A stretch of 59,113 nt of DNA from Coriobacteriales bacterium (GTDB taxonomy: Bacteria > Actinomycetota > Coriobacteriia > Coriobacteriales > UBA8131), in contig JAISLY010000062.1 of assembly GCA_031277035.1 (NCBI GenBank), positions 1 through 59,113 of the forward strand. The letters run 5' to 3'. The position numbers and the translations under genes were made by a program. This document shows positions 1 through 8,470 of the stretch, piece after piece. Numbering within the stretch: the first letter of the stretch is position 1; the number at the start of each line of letters is the position of its first letter. The notes under the pieces were generated by a model. It saw only the letters and a list, made by a program, of their open reading frames with translations. It had not been told where the DNA came from and searched no databases.

Positions 1-545
1 TCAGAAGCGGCCTTGCCCCTGACCGCTACCTGGCGGCGCCCTCAGATACCTCCGGCGTGGCCATCGGCTCTACCACAGACAAAGATGCGGCCCTCAGGCT
101 GCGTTTTGAGAAGACGACGTCTGGTATCGCAGAACTGGACGCCAAACTTGCCTGGATCAGGGATAATAAAATTGGTACGGACGGCGATGTGCTCCGTAGG
201 AGCTTTGATTATGTTGTCAATAATTACGTGTATCGTTCCGGTTCGCTGTATCCTTCCGGAGACTGGGCTCCTCCCTTTGCTTTGGAGATGATCAACAACG
301 GTGGTGGGAACTGCTATCACTTCGCCGCTCTATTCTGTGTCCTGGCGCAGTCCTATGGCTATGACGCCACCGTCATCTCAGGCAGTGTGCCGTCGCTCTC
401 GGGCGGCTGGGTCCCGCATGGTTGGGTAGAGGTGCGTCTTAACGGCACGGTGTATGTCTGCGATCCCGATCTGGCGTACGAAATTCGTGGGTACAACTGG
501 TTCATGATTACGTATGGCCAGGCGCCCACCACCTATAAGAAGTGA
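1..545 (+). CDS. Transglutaminase-like extracytoplasmic protein, 5' end outside the window
   Basis: The reading frame is open from the first bases of the window (frame beginning at base 3), so the N-terminus is missing; GTG 57 is only an internal candidate start. The visible part is a transglutaminase-like (papain-fold) domain. The Cys lies in GNCYHFA (codon 312-314), the His in PHGWVEV and the Asp in VCDPDL, in the usual Cys-His-Asp order, so the fold is probably catalytically competent. It is clearly a paralogue of the lipoprotein at 5020-6240: both contain GDW-P-FAL, GNC, HGWVE and a YxQAPxxY ending. It ends 18 bases before the MBOAT gene, probably in the same operon. Such domains act as proteases, amidases or crosslinkers; the substrate here cannot be read from sequence. 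Confidence 0.85.
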   Translation, partial: RSGLAPDRYLAAPSDTSGVAIGSTTDKDAALRLRFEKTTSGIAELDAKLAWIRDNKIGTDGDVLRRSFDYVVNNYVYRSGSLYPSGDWAPPFALEMINNGGGNCYHFAALFCVLAQSYGYDATVISGSVPSLSGGWVPHGWVEVRLNGTVYVCDPDLAYEIRGYNWFMITYGQAPTTYKK

Positions 546-563
546 TCTTCTGAGCGGCCCGGC

Positions 564-2078
564 ATGGTTTTCTCCTCGCTGACCTTCCTTTGTATCTTCC
601 TTCCGGTGGTCTTTATCGGCCATCTTCTGTTGCCGGGGATACGGGCTAAAAACGCCCTGCTGATCCTTGCCAGTCTGTTCTTTTACGCCTATGGCGAGCC
701 AGTCTACGTCCTGCTGATGATTGCCTCGACGCTGATTAATTGGGGGCTTGGCCGGGCGATTGGCAGGCGTCTGGGCACAGGAGAGGCGGTGGGGGAGAAG
801 GCCGACACCCCGGCTTCCGCTCCCCAGACAGGCGACAAGACCCCCGCAACCCTCACCACCCCCGCCACTGCTCCCGCAACCTCAAAGCCGCGGGGCCTCC
901 TGGTCTGCGCAATCCTTGTCAACCTCGCCTTTCTCGGCATCTTCAAATACGCCGCACTTGTGGCGGGAACCCTCGGCGCTCTGTTTGCCATCGAGGCACC
1001 CTTTGCGCACATCGCCCTGCCAATCGGCATATCCTTCTATACCTTCCAGGCCCTGTCCTATGTCATCGACATCTACCGCGGACAGGTAGCGGCTCAGCGC
1101 AGCTATGCCCGCGTTCTGCTCTATATCAGTTTCTTCCCACAGCTGATAGCCGGGCCCATCATCAAGTATCACGAGGTCGAAGCGCAACTCGCCGTCCGCC
1201 ACGTTACGGTGGATGGGGCTGCCCGCGGTCTGCGGCGCTTTGCGACGGGCCTGGCAAAGAAGGTTTTGATCGCCAATACCCTTGGGTCTGTGGCCGATGC
1301 GGTCTACGCCACGCCGGGCGGCGAGATCAACATGGCACTGGCCTGGATTGGGGCGATTGCCTACCTGCTTCAGATTTACTTCGATTTCTCCGGCTACTCG
1401 GACATGGCACTGGGCCTCGCGCGTATGTTCGGTTTTAACTTCAGGGAGAATTTTGAGCATCCCTACATCTCGCGCAGCGTGCAGGAATTCTGGCGACGCT
1501 GGCATATCTCGCTTTCCACCTGGTTTAAGGAGTACCTCTATATCCCTCTGGGCGGCAATCGCAAAGGCCGCGCGCGAACCGTCCTCAACAAGTTCCTTGT
1601 CTTTGGGCTCTGCGGCCTGTGGCACGGGGCGAGTTGGACCTTTTTGCTGTGGGGGCTGTTTCATGGGCTCTTTCTTCTGTTGGAGGAGTACCTGCCGCTG
1701 AAAAAACTCCCTCGGCTGCTCGGCTGGCTGTATGCCATGTTGGTGGTTTGTGTGGGCTTTGTGCTCTTTCGCGCAGACAGCCTTTCGCAGGCCGGTCTGA
1801 TGATTCAGCAGATGTTTACCGGCTTTGGAGGAACATATGCGGCTGCGGCCCAGGCGGCATTTCTGATCGACCCTCCGATTATCGCCATCTTCTGCCTTGC
1901 GTGCCTTGCCAGTACGCCCGTTGCGGGCCTTGCGCGAAAGTGGCTCGCGGGGCGCGGCAAGCGTCTCCAGACAGCGGCGCGGATTTTGAGCTATGCTGGC
2001 GCGCTTGGCCTGTTTGTTCTGAGCTTCCTCGCACTTGCAGGCAGTGGGTATAATCCCTTTATCTACTTCAGGTTTTGA
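564..2078 (+). CDS. MBOAT family membrane-bound O-acyltransferase (AlgI/DltB-like)
   Basis: A 504-residue multi-pass membrane protein with the MBOAT core. Conserved stretches are SFYTFQALSYVID, FFPQLIAGPI, LQIYFDFSGYSDMALGLA and WRRWHISLSTWFKEYLYIPLG, and the catalytic-type histidine is in GLWHGASWT near residue 353. In the AlgI/PatA family this protein passes an acyl (usually acetyl) group across the membrane for O-acylation of a surface polymer; the DHHW-type gene that follows is the usual extracytoplasmic partner. Residues about 75-110 form a Thr/Ala/Pro-rich low-complexity insert between the first membrane segments. The ATG at 564 was chosen because it follows the upstream stop closely. 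The family is certain; the acylated polymer is unknown. Confidence 0.93.
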   Translation: MVFSSLTFLCIFLPVVFIGHLLLPGIRAKNALLILASLFFYAYGEPVYVLLMIASTLINWGLGRAIGRRLGTGEAVGEKADTPASAPQTGDKTPATLTTPATAPATSKPRGLLVCAILVNLAFLGIFKYAALVAGTLGALFAIEAPFAHIALPIGISFYTFQALSYVIDIYRGQVAAQRSYARVLLYISFFPQLIAGPIIKYHEVEAQLAVRHVTVDGAARGLRRFATGLAKKVLIANTLGSVADAVYATPGGEINMALAWIGAIAYLLQIYFDFSGYSDMALGLARMFGFNFRENFEHPYISRSVQEFWRRWHISLSTWFKEYLYIPLGGNRKGRARTVLNKFLVFGLCGLWHGASWTFLLWGLFHGLFLLLEEYLPLKKLPRLLGWLYAMLVVCVGFVLFRADSLSQAGLMIQQMFTGFGGTYAAAAQAAFLIDPPIIAIFCLACLASTPVAGLARKWLAGRGKRLQTAARILSYAGALGLFVLSFLALAGSGYNPFIYFRF

Positions 2079-2089
2079 GAGGGCAGGAC

Positions 2090-3622
2090 TTGAGACGGGT
2101 TCAGCTCATATTCATCGTTGTGGTCATGGCGCTTCTGCTGTTGCCTTCCCTCGGCATGTTGTGGGCGCGCAGCGACACGACGACGGAGCTGCGCACGCTT
2201 GCTCCCTTTCCTTCGCTTCGTGGCGACGGCACTCCCAATATCTCCGTCGCCTCCCAGTTTGGGCTCTGGTTTGATGATCACTTTGCCTATCGCAACGAGG
2301 CCATCGCAACCAACGCCCTGCTCCGCTATCGCCTGTTTGGTACGTCGGCGAGCAGTCAGGTTCTCGTTGGCAAAAATGGCTGGCTGTATTACGCAGGGAC
2401 GCTTGCGGATTATCGCGGCCTTGCTCCGATGAGCGAACGAGCATTGTTTAACGCTGCGCACAACATGGCATTGTTCCAGCGTTTCAGTGAGGCGCAGGGT
2501 GCAGATTTTTTGTTTACCATCTGCCCCAACAAGAACACCCTGTATCCACAGAATATGCCCACAAACTGCTGGCCGTCCCAGCAGCCTTCCAATTCTCAGC
2601 GCCTCGCTTTGTATCTGGATGAGCTTGAGGTGAACTACCTTGATATGGCGGCCGTGCTTGCCGCGGTCGCACCGCCTGCCGCTTCCGCCGCCACACCCGC
2701 TTCCGCAGCCACACCCGCTTCCGCCGCCACACCCGCTTCCGCCGCCACACCGCCTGCCAATCTCACCGATGGCCCCAGGGAGTGGTACTTTGCACGCGAC
2801 ACGCATTGGAACGCAGCAGGCGCCTATCAGGGCTATGAGGCGCTGGCCGCCAATCTTGGGCTTTTGTATCCGCTGGCAGGGGAGTGGGAGCGCAGGGAGA
2901 ATCATGTCGGGGACCTCGATCAGATGCTTTTTGGGGTGGCGGCAACACCCGAGGCCGACTGGCATCTCAGCGGCATCACCGACGGTCCCGACCCGGCGGG
3001 TACGGGTTGGTCGTATGAAGGCGGGCAGCCCGATGCTCAGACGAACCGCATCGTGACTGCGGGGCAGGGGAGTGCGACGCTGGTTATCTATCACGATTCC
3101 TTTGGGAATGGGCTTTTGCCCTACCTGGCTTTTGGAAGCAAAACTGCGGTATTCTCAAAACTTGTCCCCTACAACGCGCTCGAGGTGTCCGACGTGAGAG
3201 TCTCATGTGTTGTCGTCGAACGGGCCGAACGGCATCTCTACGATCTGGCAGCCGCACCGCCCATCGTTCCCTGTCCGAGCGTTGCTCTCGATACGGACAG
3301 CGCCACACGTCCGCTTGATGGGTCGGGGTCTGCGATAAACACTCTTGAGAAAGGCGCGAACGGCCCGCTTGTCACCTTTTCGGGCGTGGTCGATCCGGCT
3401 TGGCTCACCACGACCTCGCGCGTCTACGTGGCTCTCGTTGACGAGGCGGGCGCTGAGACCGTCTTTGAATCGCTGACCTTCAGTCCCGAGGAGACGGATG
3501 CGGACAACGGTTATCTTGCCTATCTTTCCCCAGAGGCCCTGCCTGAGGGCCAGTACGCGGTCAATGTGTACGTGGAGAGTCCTTCCGGTCTCGTGTTGGC
3601 CCATTCTGAATCCTTCAGGTGA
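2090..3622 (+). CDS. DHHW/AlgJ-AlgX-like protein, partner of the MBOAT acyltransferase
   Basis: Single N-terminal membrane anchor (about residues 5-22), then an extracytoplasmic SGNH-like domain. DDHFAYRNEAI and DTHWNAAGAYQGYEAL match the DHHW signature, and HDSFGNGLLPYL follows. In alginate-type systems these proteins help transfer the acyl group to the polymer outside the membrane. The C-terminal ~150 residues (after SVALDTDSATRP) form an Ig-like extension ending in NVYVESPSGL. An Ala-Ser-Ala-Ala-Thr-Pro tandem repeat (18 bp period, about 2692-2753) sits just before the catalytic HW motif. Start: TTG 2090 has AGGG six bases upstream; TTG 2075, overlapping the MBOAT stop, is the alternative. 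Probably translationally coupled to the MBOAT gene. Confidence 0.85.
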   Translation: MRRVQLIFIVVVMALLLLPSLGMLWARSDTTTELRTLAPFPSLRGDGTPNISVASQFGLWFDDHFAYRNEAIATNALLRYRLFGTSASSQVLVGKNGWLYYAGTLADYRGLAPMSERALFNAAHNMALFQRFSEAQGADFLFTICPNKNTLYPQNMPTNCWPSQQPSNSQRLALYLDELEVNYLDMAAVLAAVAPPAASAATPASAATPASAATPASAATPPANLTDGPREWYFARDTHWNAAGAYQGYEALAANLGLLYPLAGEWERRENHVGDLDQMLFGVAATPEADWHLSGITDGPDPAGTGWSYEGGQPDAQTNRIVTAGQGSATLVIYHDSFGNGLLPYLAFGSKTAVFSKLVPYNALEVSDVRVSCVVVERAERHLYDLAAAPPIVPCPSVALDTDSATRPLDGSGSAINTLEKGANGPLVTFSGVVDPAWLTTTSRVYVALVDEAGAETVFESLTFSPEETDADNGYLAYLSPEALPEGQYAVNVYVESPSGLVLAHSESFR

Positions 3623-3634
3623 GAGGAAATCGAA

Positions 3635-4336
3635 ATGAAGGCTCCCCGTTCTCTTCGGCATCCGCCTGCCTCGGCGGCAGTACCGCCCGTTCCGCCCGCT
3701 TTGCCAGCAACATCCGCTTTGCCAGCAACACCGTCCCCATCGCTCGCACTGGCGGCATGTGCCCTGCTCGCCCTGCTTGTCCTGACGACAGCGGGGGTTT
3801 TGGCAGCCTGTGTTAGCGCCAGCCCGCACGGCTCAACGACGACACTCGACGCTAATCAGGAATCAAGTGCTCCTGTCGCGGGTGAGGCGGCGGGGCAGGC
3901 GGATGGCACGACGGAAAAGAACAGCCCTCTGCTTATCGGCGTGCCTGAAGAAGGGGCGGTTACCTTTGAGCTGACCAATGAGACTGGTCAAGACATCGTT
4001 GGCCTTCAGGCCAAGGAGACGATTGGTGCGGAGTATGGCTCGCAGCTTCTCGCTCCCGGTGAGATTTGGGGCGCTGACCGGCGAGCGCTTATTTCGGCAG
4101 GGATAGCAGCTGTGCAGCAGAGCACTGCCCCAGATGCCGCCGATGTTCTCATCAAGCCCCTGTATGACCTTCGGCTCCAGACCGCCAGCGGCACGGTTTA
4201 TGAGCTCTACGCCATCTACCCGCAGACTCTTGTTGAGGCGCGTATTCGTATTGAGGAAGATGTTGCCTATCTGGTGTATCGAGAGGGTGATGCGGAAGCC
4301 TCGACCCTTGAGGCGCAGCGAGCCCGCCATTCTTGA
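3635..4336 (+). CDS. Lipoprotein of unknown function with the domain shared by the 5020-6240 lipoprotein
   Basis: 233 residues from ATG 3635, preceded by GAGAGGAA and 12 bases after the DHHW gene, so part of the surface operon. The N-terminus is unusually long: about 35 Pro/Ala-rich residues precede a hydrophobic stretch and the lipobox VLAAC, so a shorter start is possible. The C-terminal half (FELTNETGQDIVGLQA, then a DLRLQTASGTVYEL strand and STLEAQ) resembles the C-terminal half of the 5020-6240 protein (LLLTNDSALTLTGLSL, DLQVSFDGTSSYL, STFEAE). This looks like a beta-sandwich module without the transglutaminase part. No function is recognised; the context suggests a surface role next to the O-acylation genes. 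Confidence 0.75.
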   Translation: MKAPRSLRHPPASAAVPPVPPALPATSALPATPSPSLALAACALLALLVLTTAGVLAACVSASPHGSTTTLDANQESSAPVAGEAAGQADGTTEKNSPLLIGVPEEGAVTFELTNETGQDIVGLQAKETIGAEYGSQLLAPGEIWGADRRALISAGIAAVQQSTAPDAADVLIKPLYDLRLQTASGTVYELYAIYPQTLVEARIRIEEDVAYLVYREGDAEASTLEAQRARHS

Positions 4337-4580
4337 GCAGCATGGCAGGCCAAGCCAGTAAAAAGCGCCCGCCCTGCGCACGGACCTCATCGTTTTGAGC
4401 AAGGAGACGGGAGCAGTAAGGTAGCAATGGAGTGCGATGGGCGGCAGCAAAGGGCATAGGCGTTTGTGGAAGGCCTGCGCGTGCGAGATGATTGATGTTA
4501 TGATATTCAGCACACTGCTGATACTGAAGTGAGGCGATGCGGCGCGGGCACGGCGCGGTTGCTCGAAAGGACATTGAGAG
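4337..4580. other. Intergenic region between the two lipoprotein groups
   Basis: No coding sequence is supported here. A possible -10 (TATGAT, 4499-4504) precedes the lipoprotein gene at 4581 by about 75 bases, and a short CAGCA/TGCTG inverted repeat follows it. No convincing terminator with a T tract is seen after 4336. Confidence 0.4.
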
Positions 4581-5006
4581 ATGAAGGAGATGGTCACGTT
4601 GATCAGGACAGTCAGGAAAGTGGCTCTGTTGGCCTGCGCGGTGGCGCTTGGTGCCTTTTTGTTGAGCGCGTGCGCGGTGGAATCGTATGTGGCGCCGAGT
4701 ACCGCACCCCCCAGCCCCTACTTTAGCCTGACCGCCTCGCCGAGTGCCAGCGAAGTCATCGACCAGACGGTCGAGCAGATGAATGCGATTACCGAGCATG
4801 AGGCCGCTGCTCAGGCCGCCGAGGCTGCGGCTCGCGCGGAGGCGGAGGCACAGGCAGCCGCTGCCACAGAAAGCTCGGCTGCGGCTCCGTATGCGGCCTC
4901 GGACGCATACGGCTATGAGTATTTTTCCGATTCCGATTTAGCGGGCGACGCGGTAGGTGGTCAATCTGCGGATCAATGCATTCCCGACCTCGTCCTCAAT
5001 TTTTAG
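4581..5006 (+). CDS. Small Ala-rich lipoprotein of unknown function
   Basis: 141 residues. The signal peptide has a charged start, a hydrophobic core and the lipobox LLSAC, so a lipid-anchored exported protein is predicted. The mature part has a short Ser/Pro segment, a helical segment (SEVIDQTVEQMNAI) and a strongly Ala/Glu-rich stretch that may be a coiled-coil spacer. No family is recognised. ATG 4581 has AAGGA about nine bases upstream. The gene ends only 13 bases before the preferred start of the transglutaminase-like lipoprotein, so the two are probably co-transcribed. Confidence 0.65.
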   Translation: MKEMVTLIRTVRKVALLACAVALGAFLLSACAVESYVAPSTAPPSPYFSLTASPSASEVIDQTVEQMNAITEHEAAAQAAEAAARAEAEAQAAAATESSAAAPYAASDAYGYEYFSDSDLAGDAVGGQSADQCIPDLVLNF

Positions 5007-5019
5007 CAGACACCGACTA

Positions 5020-6240
5020 GTGCGGCTGATTGACGCTGCCCTTGTCCTGTGCCTGGTGTTGGCGCTTGCGCTCCTCGGTGCGTGTGCGCCGCCGTCAGCG
5101 GTCTCCCTGGACGCAGCGCCTGAGGACGCGGCGTCTGCGGCAGATGGGGCCCCAGCGTCTGCGGCAGATGAGCTTCCAGCACCTGCGCCAGTCTGGCAGG
5201 TCGATACCGGAAACCCTGAGCTTGACGCCGACCTTCTCCAGATGCTTGAGACCATGGACCCCGCCGGTAATCTCCTCTGGCAATGCTTTTCCGCTACGGC
5301 TCACAACTTTACCTACGAGGATGGCCCCGAAGATCCAACGGGGGATTGGGTGCCTGCCTTTGCCCTGGCCATGTTCGAGAAGGGGCAGGGCAACTGCATG
5401 CAGTACGCCTCCGTCTTCTATCTGCTTGCGCAGGCCTGCGGCTTTGACGCCCAGATTGTGGTCGGTGACGTCTTGACCTACGATGAGGGCTGGGCCCTGC
5501 ATGGTTGGGTGGAGATACGGCAGGATGGCGCCGTCTATATCTGCGACCCGACCATGGAAAACGGATTGTGGGGCGGCAACTGGTACATGGTCAGCTACGC
5601 GCAGGCGCCGGCGAGCTATCGTCTGGATGGCGAGCTGTGCGCTCCTGAGCCTGCGGCGCTCCCTTCTGCGGACAGCAGCGCCGTTTACGATGAGCTGCTT
5701 GAACTTGACGGTGGCGGTTCGGCCGAGCTGCTTTTGACCAACGACAGCGCGCTTACCCTCACGGGGCTCTCCCTTCTCCTTCCCGCCAAGGATGACTTCC
5801 CCCAGCTTACCCCTGCTACCGATCTGGCCCTTGCTCCGGGCGAGACCCTGCTCGTGCGCTATGAGCCACCGCCCGAGACGGAAGGCTGGCTCAATATCGT
5901 GGTGCGCGAGTATCGGGATCTGCAGGTCAGCTTTGACGGCACCTCGAGTTACCTGATCCACGACATCGACCTGACGATGATGGAACATGCCTCGCTCGGT
6001 TTTGAGGCGAGCGTCGCCTTTTTGAGCTACGATGATGCGGGTTGGAGGAGTCCAGGAGGACGGGCCTCGACCTTTGAGGCGGAGCGGGGCAGACGGGCGT
6101 TTTTTGATACGCCAGATGCGAGCAAGGGCTCCCGCAATCCAGACGAGGGAGGCGCACCCAATCCCGACGAGGGAGGCGCACCCAATCCGGGCTTTGATCA
6201 GGACAGCGACGCCTGTCTCGACGATCCCATTGTCCGCTGA
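5020..6240 (+). CDS. Transglutaminase-like lipoprotein with C-terminal beta-sandwich-type domain
   Basis: With GTG 5020 the protein begins with a clean lipoprotein signal ending in LLGAC. The GTG at 4957 would add a poor hydrophilic leader and overlap the previous gene by 50 bases. Neither start has a strong ribosome site. An Ala/Asp-rich spacer is followed by a transglutaminase-like domain with Cys in GNCMQYAS, His in LHGWVEI and Asp in ICDPTM. The last ~200 residues carry the domain also seen alone in the 3635-4336 lipoprotein. The extreme C-terminus contains a repeat of PNPDEGGA. It is paralogous to the partial protein at 1-545. Probably a surface peptidase or crosslinking-type enzyme; substrate unknown. 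Confidence 0.83.
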   Translation: MRLIDAALVLCLVLALALLGACAPPSAVSLDAAPEDAASAADGAPASAADELPAPAPVWQVDTGNPELDADLLQMLETMDPAGNLLWQCFSATAHNFTYEDGPEDPTGDWVPAFALAMFEKGQGNCMQYASVFYLLAQACGFDAQIVVGDVLTYDEGWALHGWVEIRQDGAVYICDPTMENGLWGGNWYMVSYAQAPASYRLDGELCAPEPAALPSADSSAVYDELLELDGGGSAELLLTNDSALTLTGLSLLLPAKDDFPQLTPATDLALAPGETLLVRYEPPPETEGWLNIVVREYRDLQVSFDGTSSYLIHDIDLTMMEHASLGFEASVAFLSYDDAGWRSPGGRASTFEAERGRRAFFDTPDASKGSRNPDEGGAPNPDEGGAPNPGFDQDSDACLDDPIVR

Positions 6241-6243
6241 ACG

Positions 6244-6320
6244 ACGCCTTGAACGGCACGCTGAAAAGCACGCTGAACGACGCCTTGAACGGCACGCTGA
6301 AAGGCGTGCTGAACGACACG
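6244..6320. repeat. Short imperfect tandem repeat after the surface cluster
   Basis: Units of 12 bases of the type GAACGGCACGCT / GAACGACGCCTT recur about six times directly after the stop of the transglutaminase lipoprotein. No reading frame with a start is supported. It is one of several GC-rich simple repeats in this window. Confidence 0.6.
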
Positions 6321-6364
6321 TAAAACTCCCCCGCACTCCTCTACCTCATTGGCAAAAACGCGCG

Positions 6365-6370
6365 TATAAT
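6365..6370 (+). promoter_or_regulatory. Possible -10 box upstream of the enoate reductase gene
   Basis: TATAAT matches the -10 consensus exactly. No good -35 lies 16-18 bases upstream; TTGGCA at 6349 is only 10 bases away. It would give a leader of about 85 bases to ATG 6463. Confidence 0.4.
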
Positions 6371-6462
6371 GGCGACAACGGATGCACGTGTGTTCACATC
6401 TCGACAGGCGCTTTCGGCGCCCCGGGTGCTCAAGGTGCGCTGTCGGGCGGGAGGGAGTACCC

Positions 6463-8397
6463 ATGTATACCACGCAGTTTCCCCATCTCTTCAAGCCCCT
6501 GAAAATTCGCGATAAGGTTGTCAAGAACCGTATCATGTCGGCGCCCAACATGCTCTTTCACACCATTGACGGCAGGCCGGATGACTATTACATCCGCTAT
6601 CTCGAACATAAGGCCCGGGGCGGTGCGGGCATTGTGAATCTTGGCGAGGCGAACGTCTGTGACGGCGGCAATCATACGCCTGAGATGGAGACAAGCGAGC
6701 AGAACCTCACGCTGTATGCCGAGATGGCGGCCGCCATCCATGAGCATGGTGCGCTGGCAAGTGTGGAACTTACCCACGGCGGGCGCAATGCCAAATCCTG
6801 GTTTAACAAGGACCCGAACAGGGTGGTCGGCCCGGTTGATGAGGTCAACTGGCTGGGCGTCAAGGTCCGCCAGATGACTGAGAAGGATATGGACTACATT
6901 GCCCAGGGCTTTGCCGAGACCGCCGCCTATTACCTCAAGGCGGGCTTTGACACGGTACTCGTCCACGCGGCGCACGGTTGGATGATTGCGCAGTTTCTCT
7001 CATCGTTTGTCAATACGCGCACCGATGCCTATGGCGGTAGTTTTGAGAACAGGATGCGGTTTCCTCTGATGATTCTCGAACGGATGCGTGCACATCTGGG
7101 TCCGCAGCCTCCGCTCTGCGTGCGACTCTCCGGCTCTGGGCGCCGCGAAGGCGATTTTACGGTCTTTGACATCATCGACTTTCTGGAGGCGGCCCAGGAC
7201 TTTATCGACATGGTTGAAATCAGCGCCGAGGACCCCACCTACTCCGGCCTTTCGACCCTGCGCCCGCACGGCATCAACCTCGATTTGAGCGAGACGATAA
7301 AGCGCTCCGGTCGCATTCGGATACCCGTCTACGTCGTTGGCAACATCCAGGCTCCAGAGATGGCCGAGGAAGCCCTTGCCACCGGCAAGGCGGACGGCAT
7401 CAGCATGTCGCGCGCGCTTATCGCCGACCCCTATCTGCCGCGCAAGCTGCAACAGGGCCGTCGTGAGGACATCACGCCCTGCCTTCGTTGTAGCAACTGC
7501 ACGGACAGCGACAACACGGTGCGCCACTTTGTCTGTAGCGTGAACCCGAAGTTGGCACGCGAGGAGCGGCTCGGTTTTGGTGAGGAGCTTGCAAAGGCGC
7601 CGCACGCGAACAAGGTGCTCATCGTTGGCGGCGGCCCCGCTGGCATGAGTGCGGCGATTACGGCCACCGAGCGCGGCCATGAGGTCGTCCTTGTGGAGAA
7701 GGCCGCCTCCCTCGGTGGACAGCTGCGTTTCTCCGACCGCGACTTTTACAAGCATGACCTGCGCGAGTACAAGGATTTTCTTGTGAGAAAAACCCTGGAA
7801 AGCGGTACGCGACTGCTCTTTGGCACTGAGCTTTCGCGCGATCTTATCGTTCGGGAGGCACCCGACGAGATCGTCTTTGCGACCGGCAGCGAGCCGATTA
7901 TCCCGCCAATCCCGGGCATCGAGAGCGCGAAGCATTGCACCGCGGCCTATGACGAGCCCGAAAGCCTTACGGGCGATGCGGTCGTGATTATCGGCGGTGG
8001 CCTCGTCGGCATCGAGACCGGCCTACATCTCATTAAACAGGGCAAGCAGGTCACGGTGCTGGAGATGTGCGACGAGTACGCCCGGGACGCCTGGGGCCTA
8101 TACCGGATGAGTCTGATGGCGGTTGTCAATGAGGAGGGCCTTACGGTCATCACAGAGGCGACCGCGCGAGCGGTGACCGAAGAGGGGGTCGTCTATGAGC
8201 GCAAAGGCGCCGAGCAGCTCGCTTCTGCCGAGGTGGTGCTGTATGCCGTGGGGATGAGAAGCATCGACGCACCCTACTTTGAGTTCTATGACGCAGCCAC
8301 CAGTGTCTCATTGGTTGGCGATGCGCTCAAAATTGCCAAAGTGGCCGGAGCCGTGCACTCCGGTTACTTTGCGGCATACGACATAGGGACGGTGTAG
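6463..8397 (+). CDS. NADH:flavin oxidoreductase / enoate reductase-type Fe-S flavoprotein (OYE family)
   Basis: 644 residues from ATG 6463, which has GGGAGG upstream; an in-frame ATG at 6382 adds 27 residues that do not look like the family. The order is an Old Yellow Enzyme TIM barrel (residues 1-~345, with HGWMIAQFLS and NTRTDAYGGSFENR), then a [4Fe-4S] Cys cluster (CLRCSNC plus a later Cys in VCSVNP). An FAD-binding site GGGPAGMSAA and a second dinucleotide fold GGGLVGIETG follow. This is the architecture of 2,4-dienoyl-CoA reductase, 2-enoate reductase and BaiCD/BaiH-like enzymes, which use NAD(P)H to reduce activated C=C bonds. The substrate cannot be assigned. It appears monocistronic, with a hairpin following. 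Confidence 0.93.
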   Translation: MYTTQFPHLFKPLKIRDKVVKNRIMSAPNMLFHTIDGRPDDYYIRYLEHKARGGAGIVNLGEANVCDGGNHTPEMETSEQNLTLYAEMAAAIHEHGALASVELTHGGRNAKSWFNKDPNRVVGPVDEVNWLGVKVRQMTEKDMDYIAQGFAETAAYYLKAGFDTVLVHAAHGWMIAQFLSSFVNTRTDAYGGSFENRMRFPLMILERMRAHLGPQPPLCVRLSGSGRREGDFTVFDIIDFLEAAQDFIDMVEISAEDPTYSGLSTLRPHGINLDLSETIKRSGRIRIPVYVVGNIQAPEMAEEALATGKADGISMSRALIADPYLPRKLQQGRREDITPCLRCSNCTDSDNTVRHFVCSVNPKLAREERLGFGEELAKAPHANKVLIVGGGPAGMSAAITATERGHEVVLVEKAASLGGQLRFSDRDFYKHDLREYKDFLVRKTLESGTRLLFGTELSRDLIVREAPDEIVFATGSEPIIPPIPGIESAKHCTAAYDEPESLTGDAVVIIGGGLVGIETGLHLIKQGKQVTVLEMCDEYARDAWGLYRMSLMAVVNEEGLTVITEATARAVTEEGVVYERKGAEQLASAEVVLYAVGMRSIDAPYFEFYDAATSVSLVGDALKIAKVAGAVHSGYFAAYDIGTV

Positions 8398-8408
8398 GAA
8401 GGCAAAGT

Positions 8409-8431
8409 GGGGACGGTGAACCGTCCCCCTT
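8409..8431 (+). terminator. Hairpin after the enoate reductase gene
   Basis: GGGGACGG (8409-8416) and CCGTCCCC (8421-8428) form a perfect 8-bp stem with a four-base loop. Only a short CTT follows, so it may act in both directions between the convergent genes. Confidence 0.55.
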
Positions 8432-8470
8432 GTCAACTCCGCAGGTCGCATGAACCGCCTCTCCGTCCCC

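Noticed and set aside
882-1664. Long open frame on the minus strand inside the MBOAT gene
   Set aside because: It is a shadow of a strongly conserved membrane protein on the plus strand; its translation shows no domain and is typical of GC-rich antisense frames.
6382-6462. Upstream ATG for the enoate reductase close to a TATAAT
   Set aside because: The 27 added residues are Cys/Arg-rich and do not fit the OYE N-terminus; ATG 6463 has a better ribosome site.
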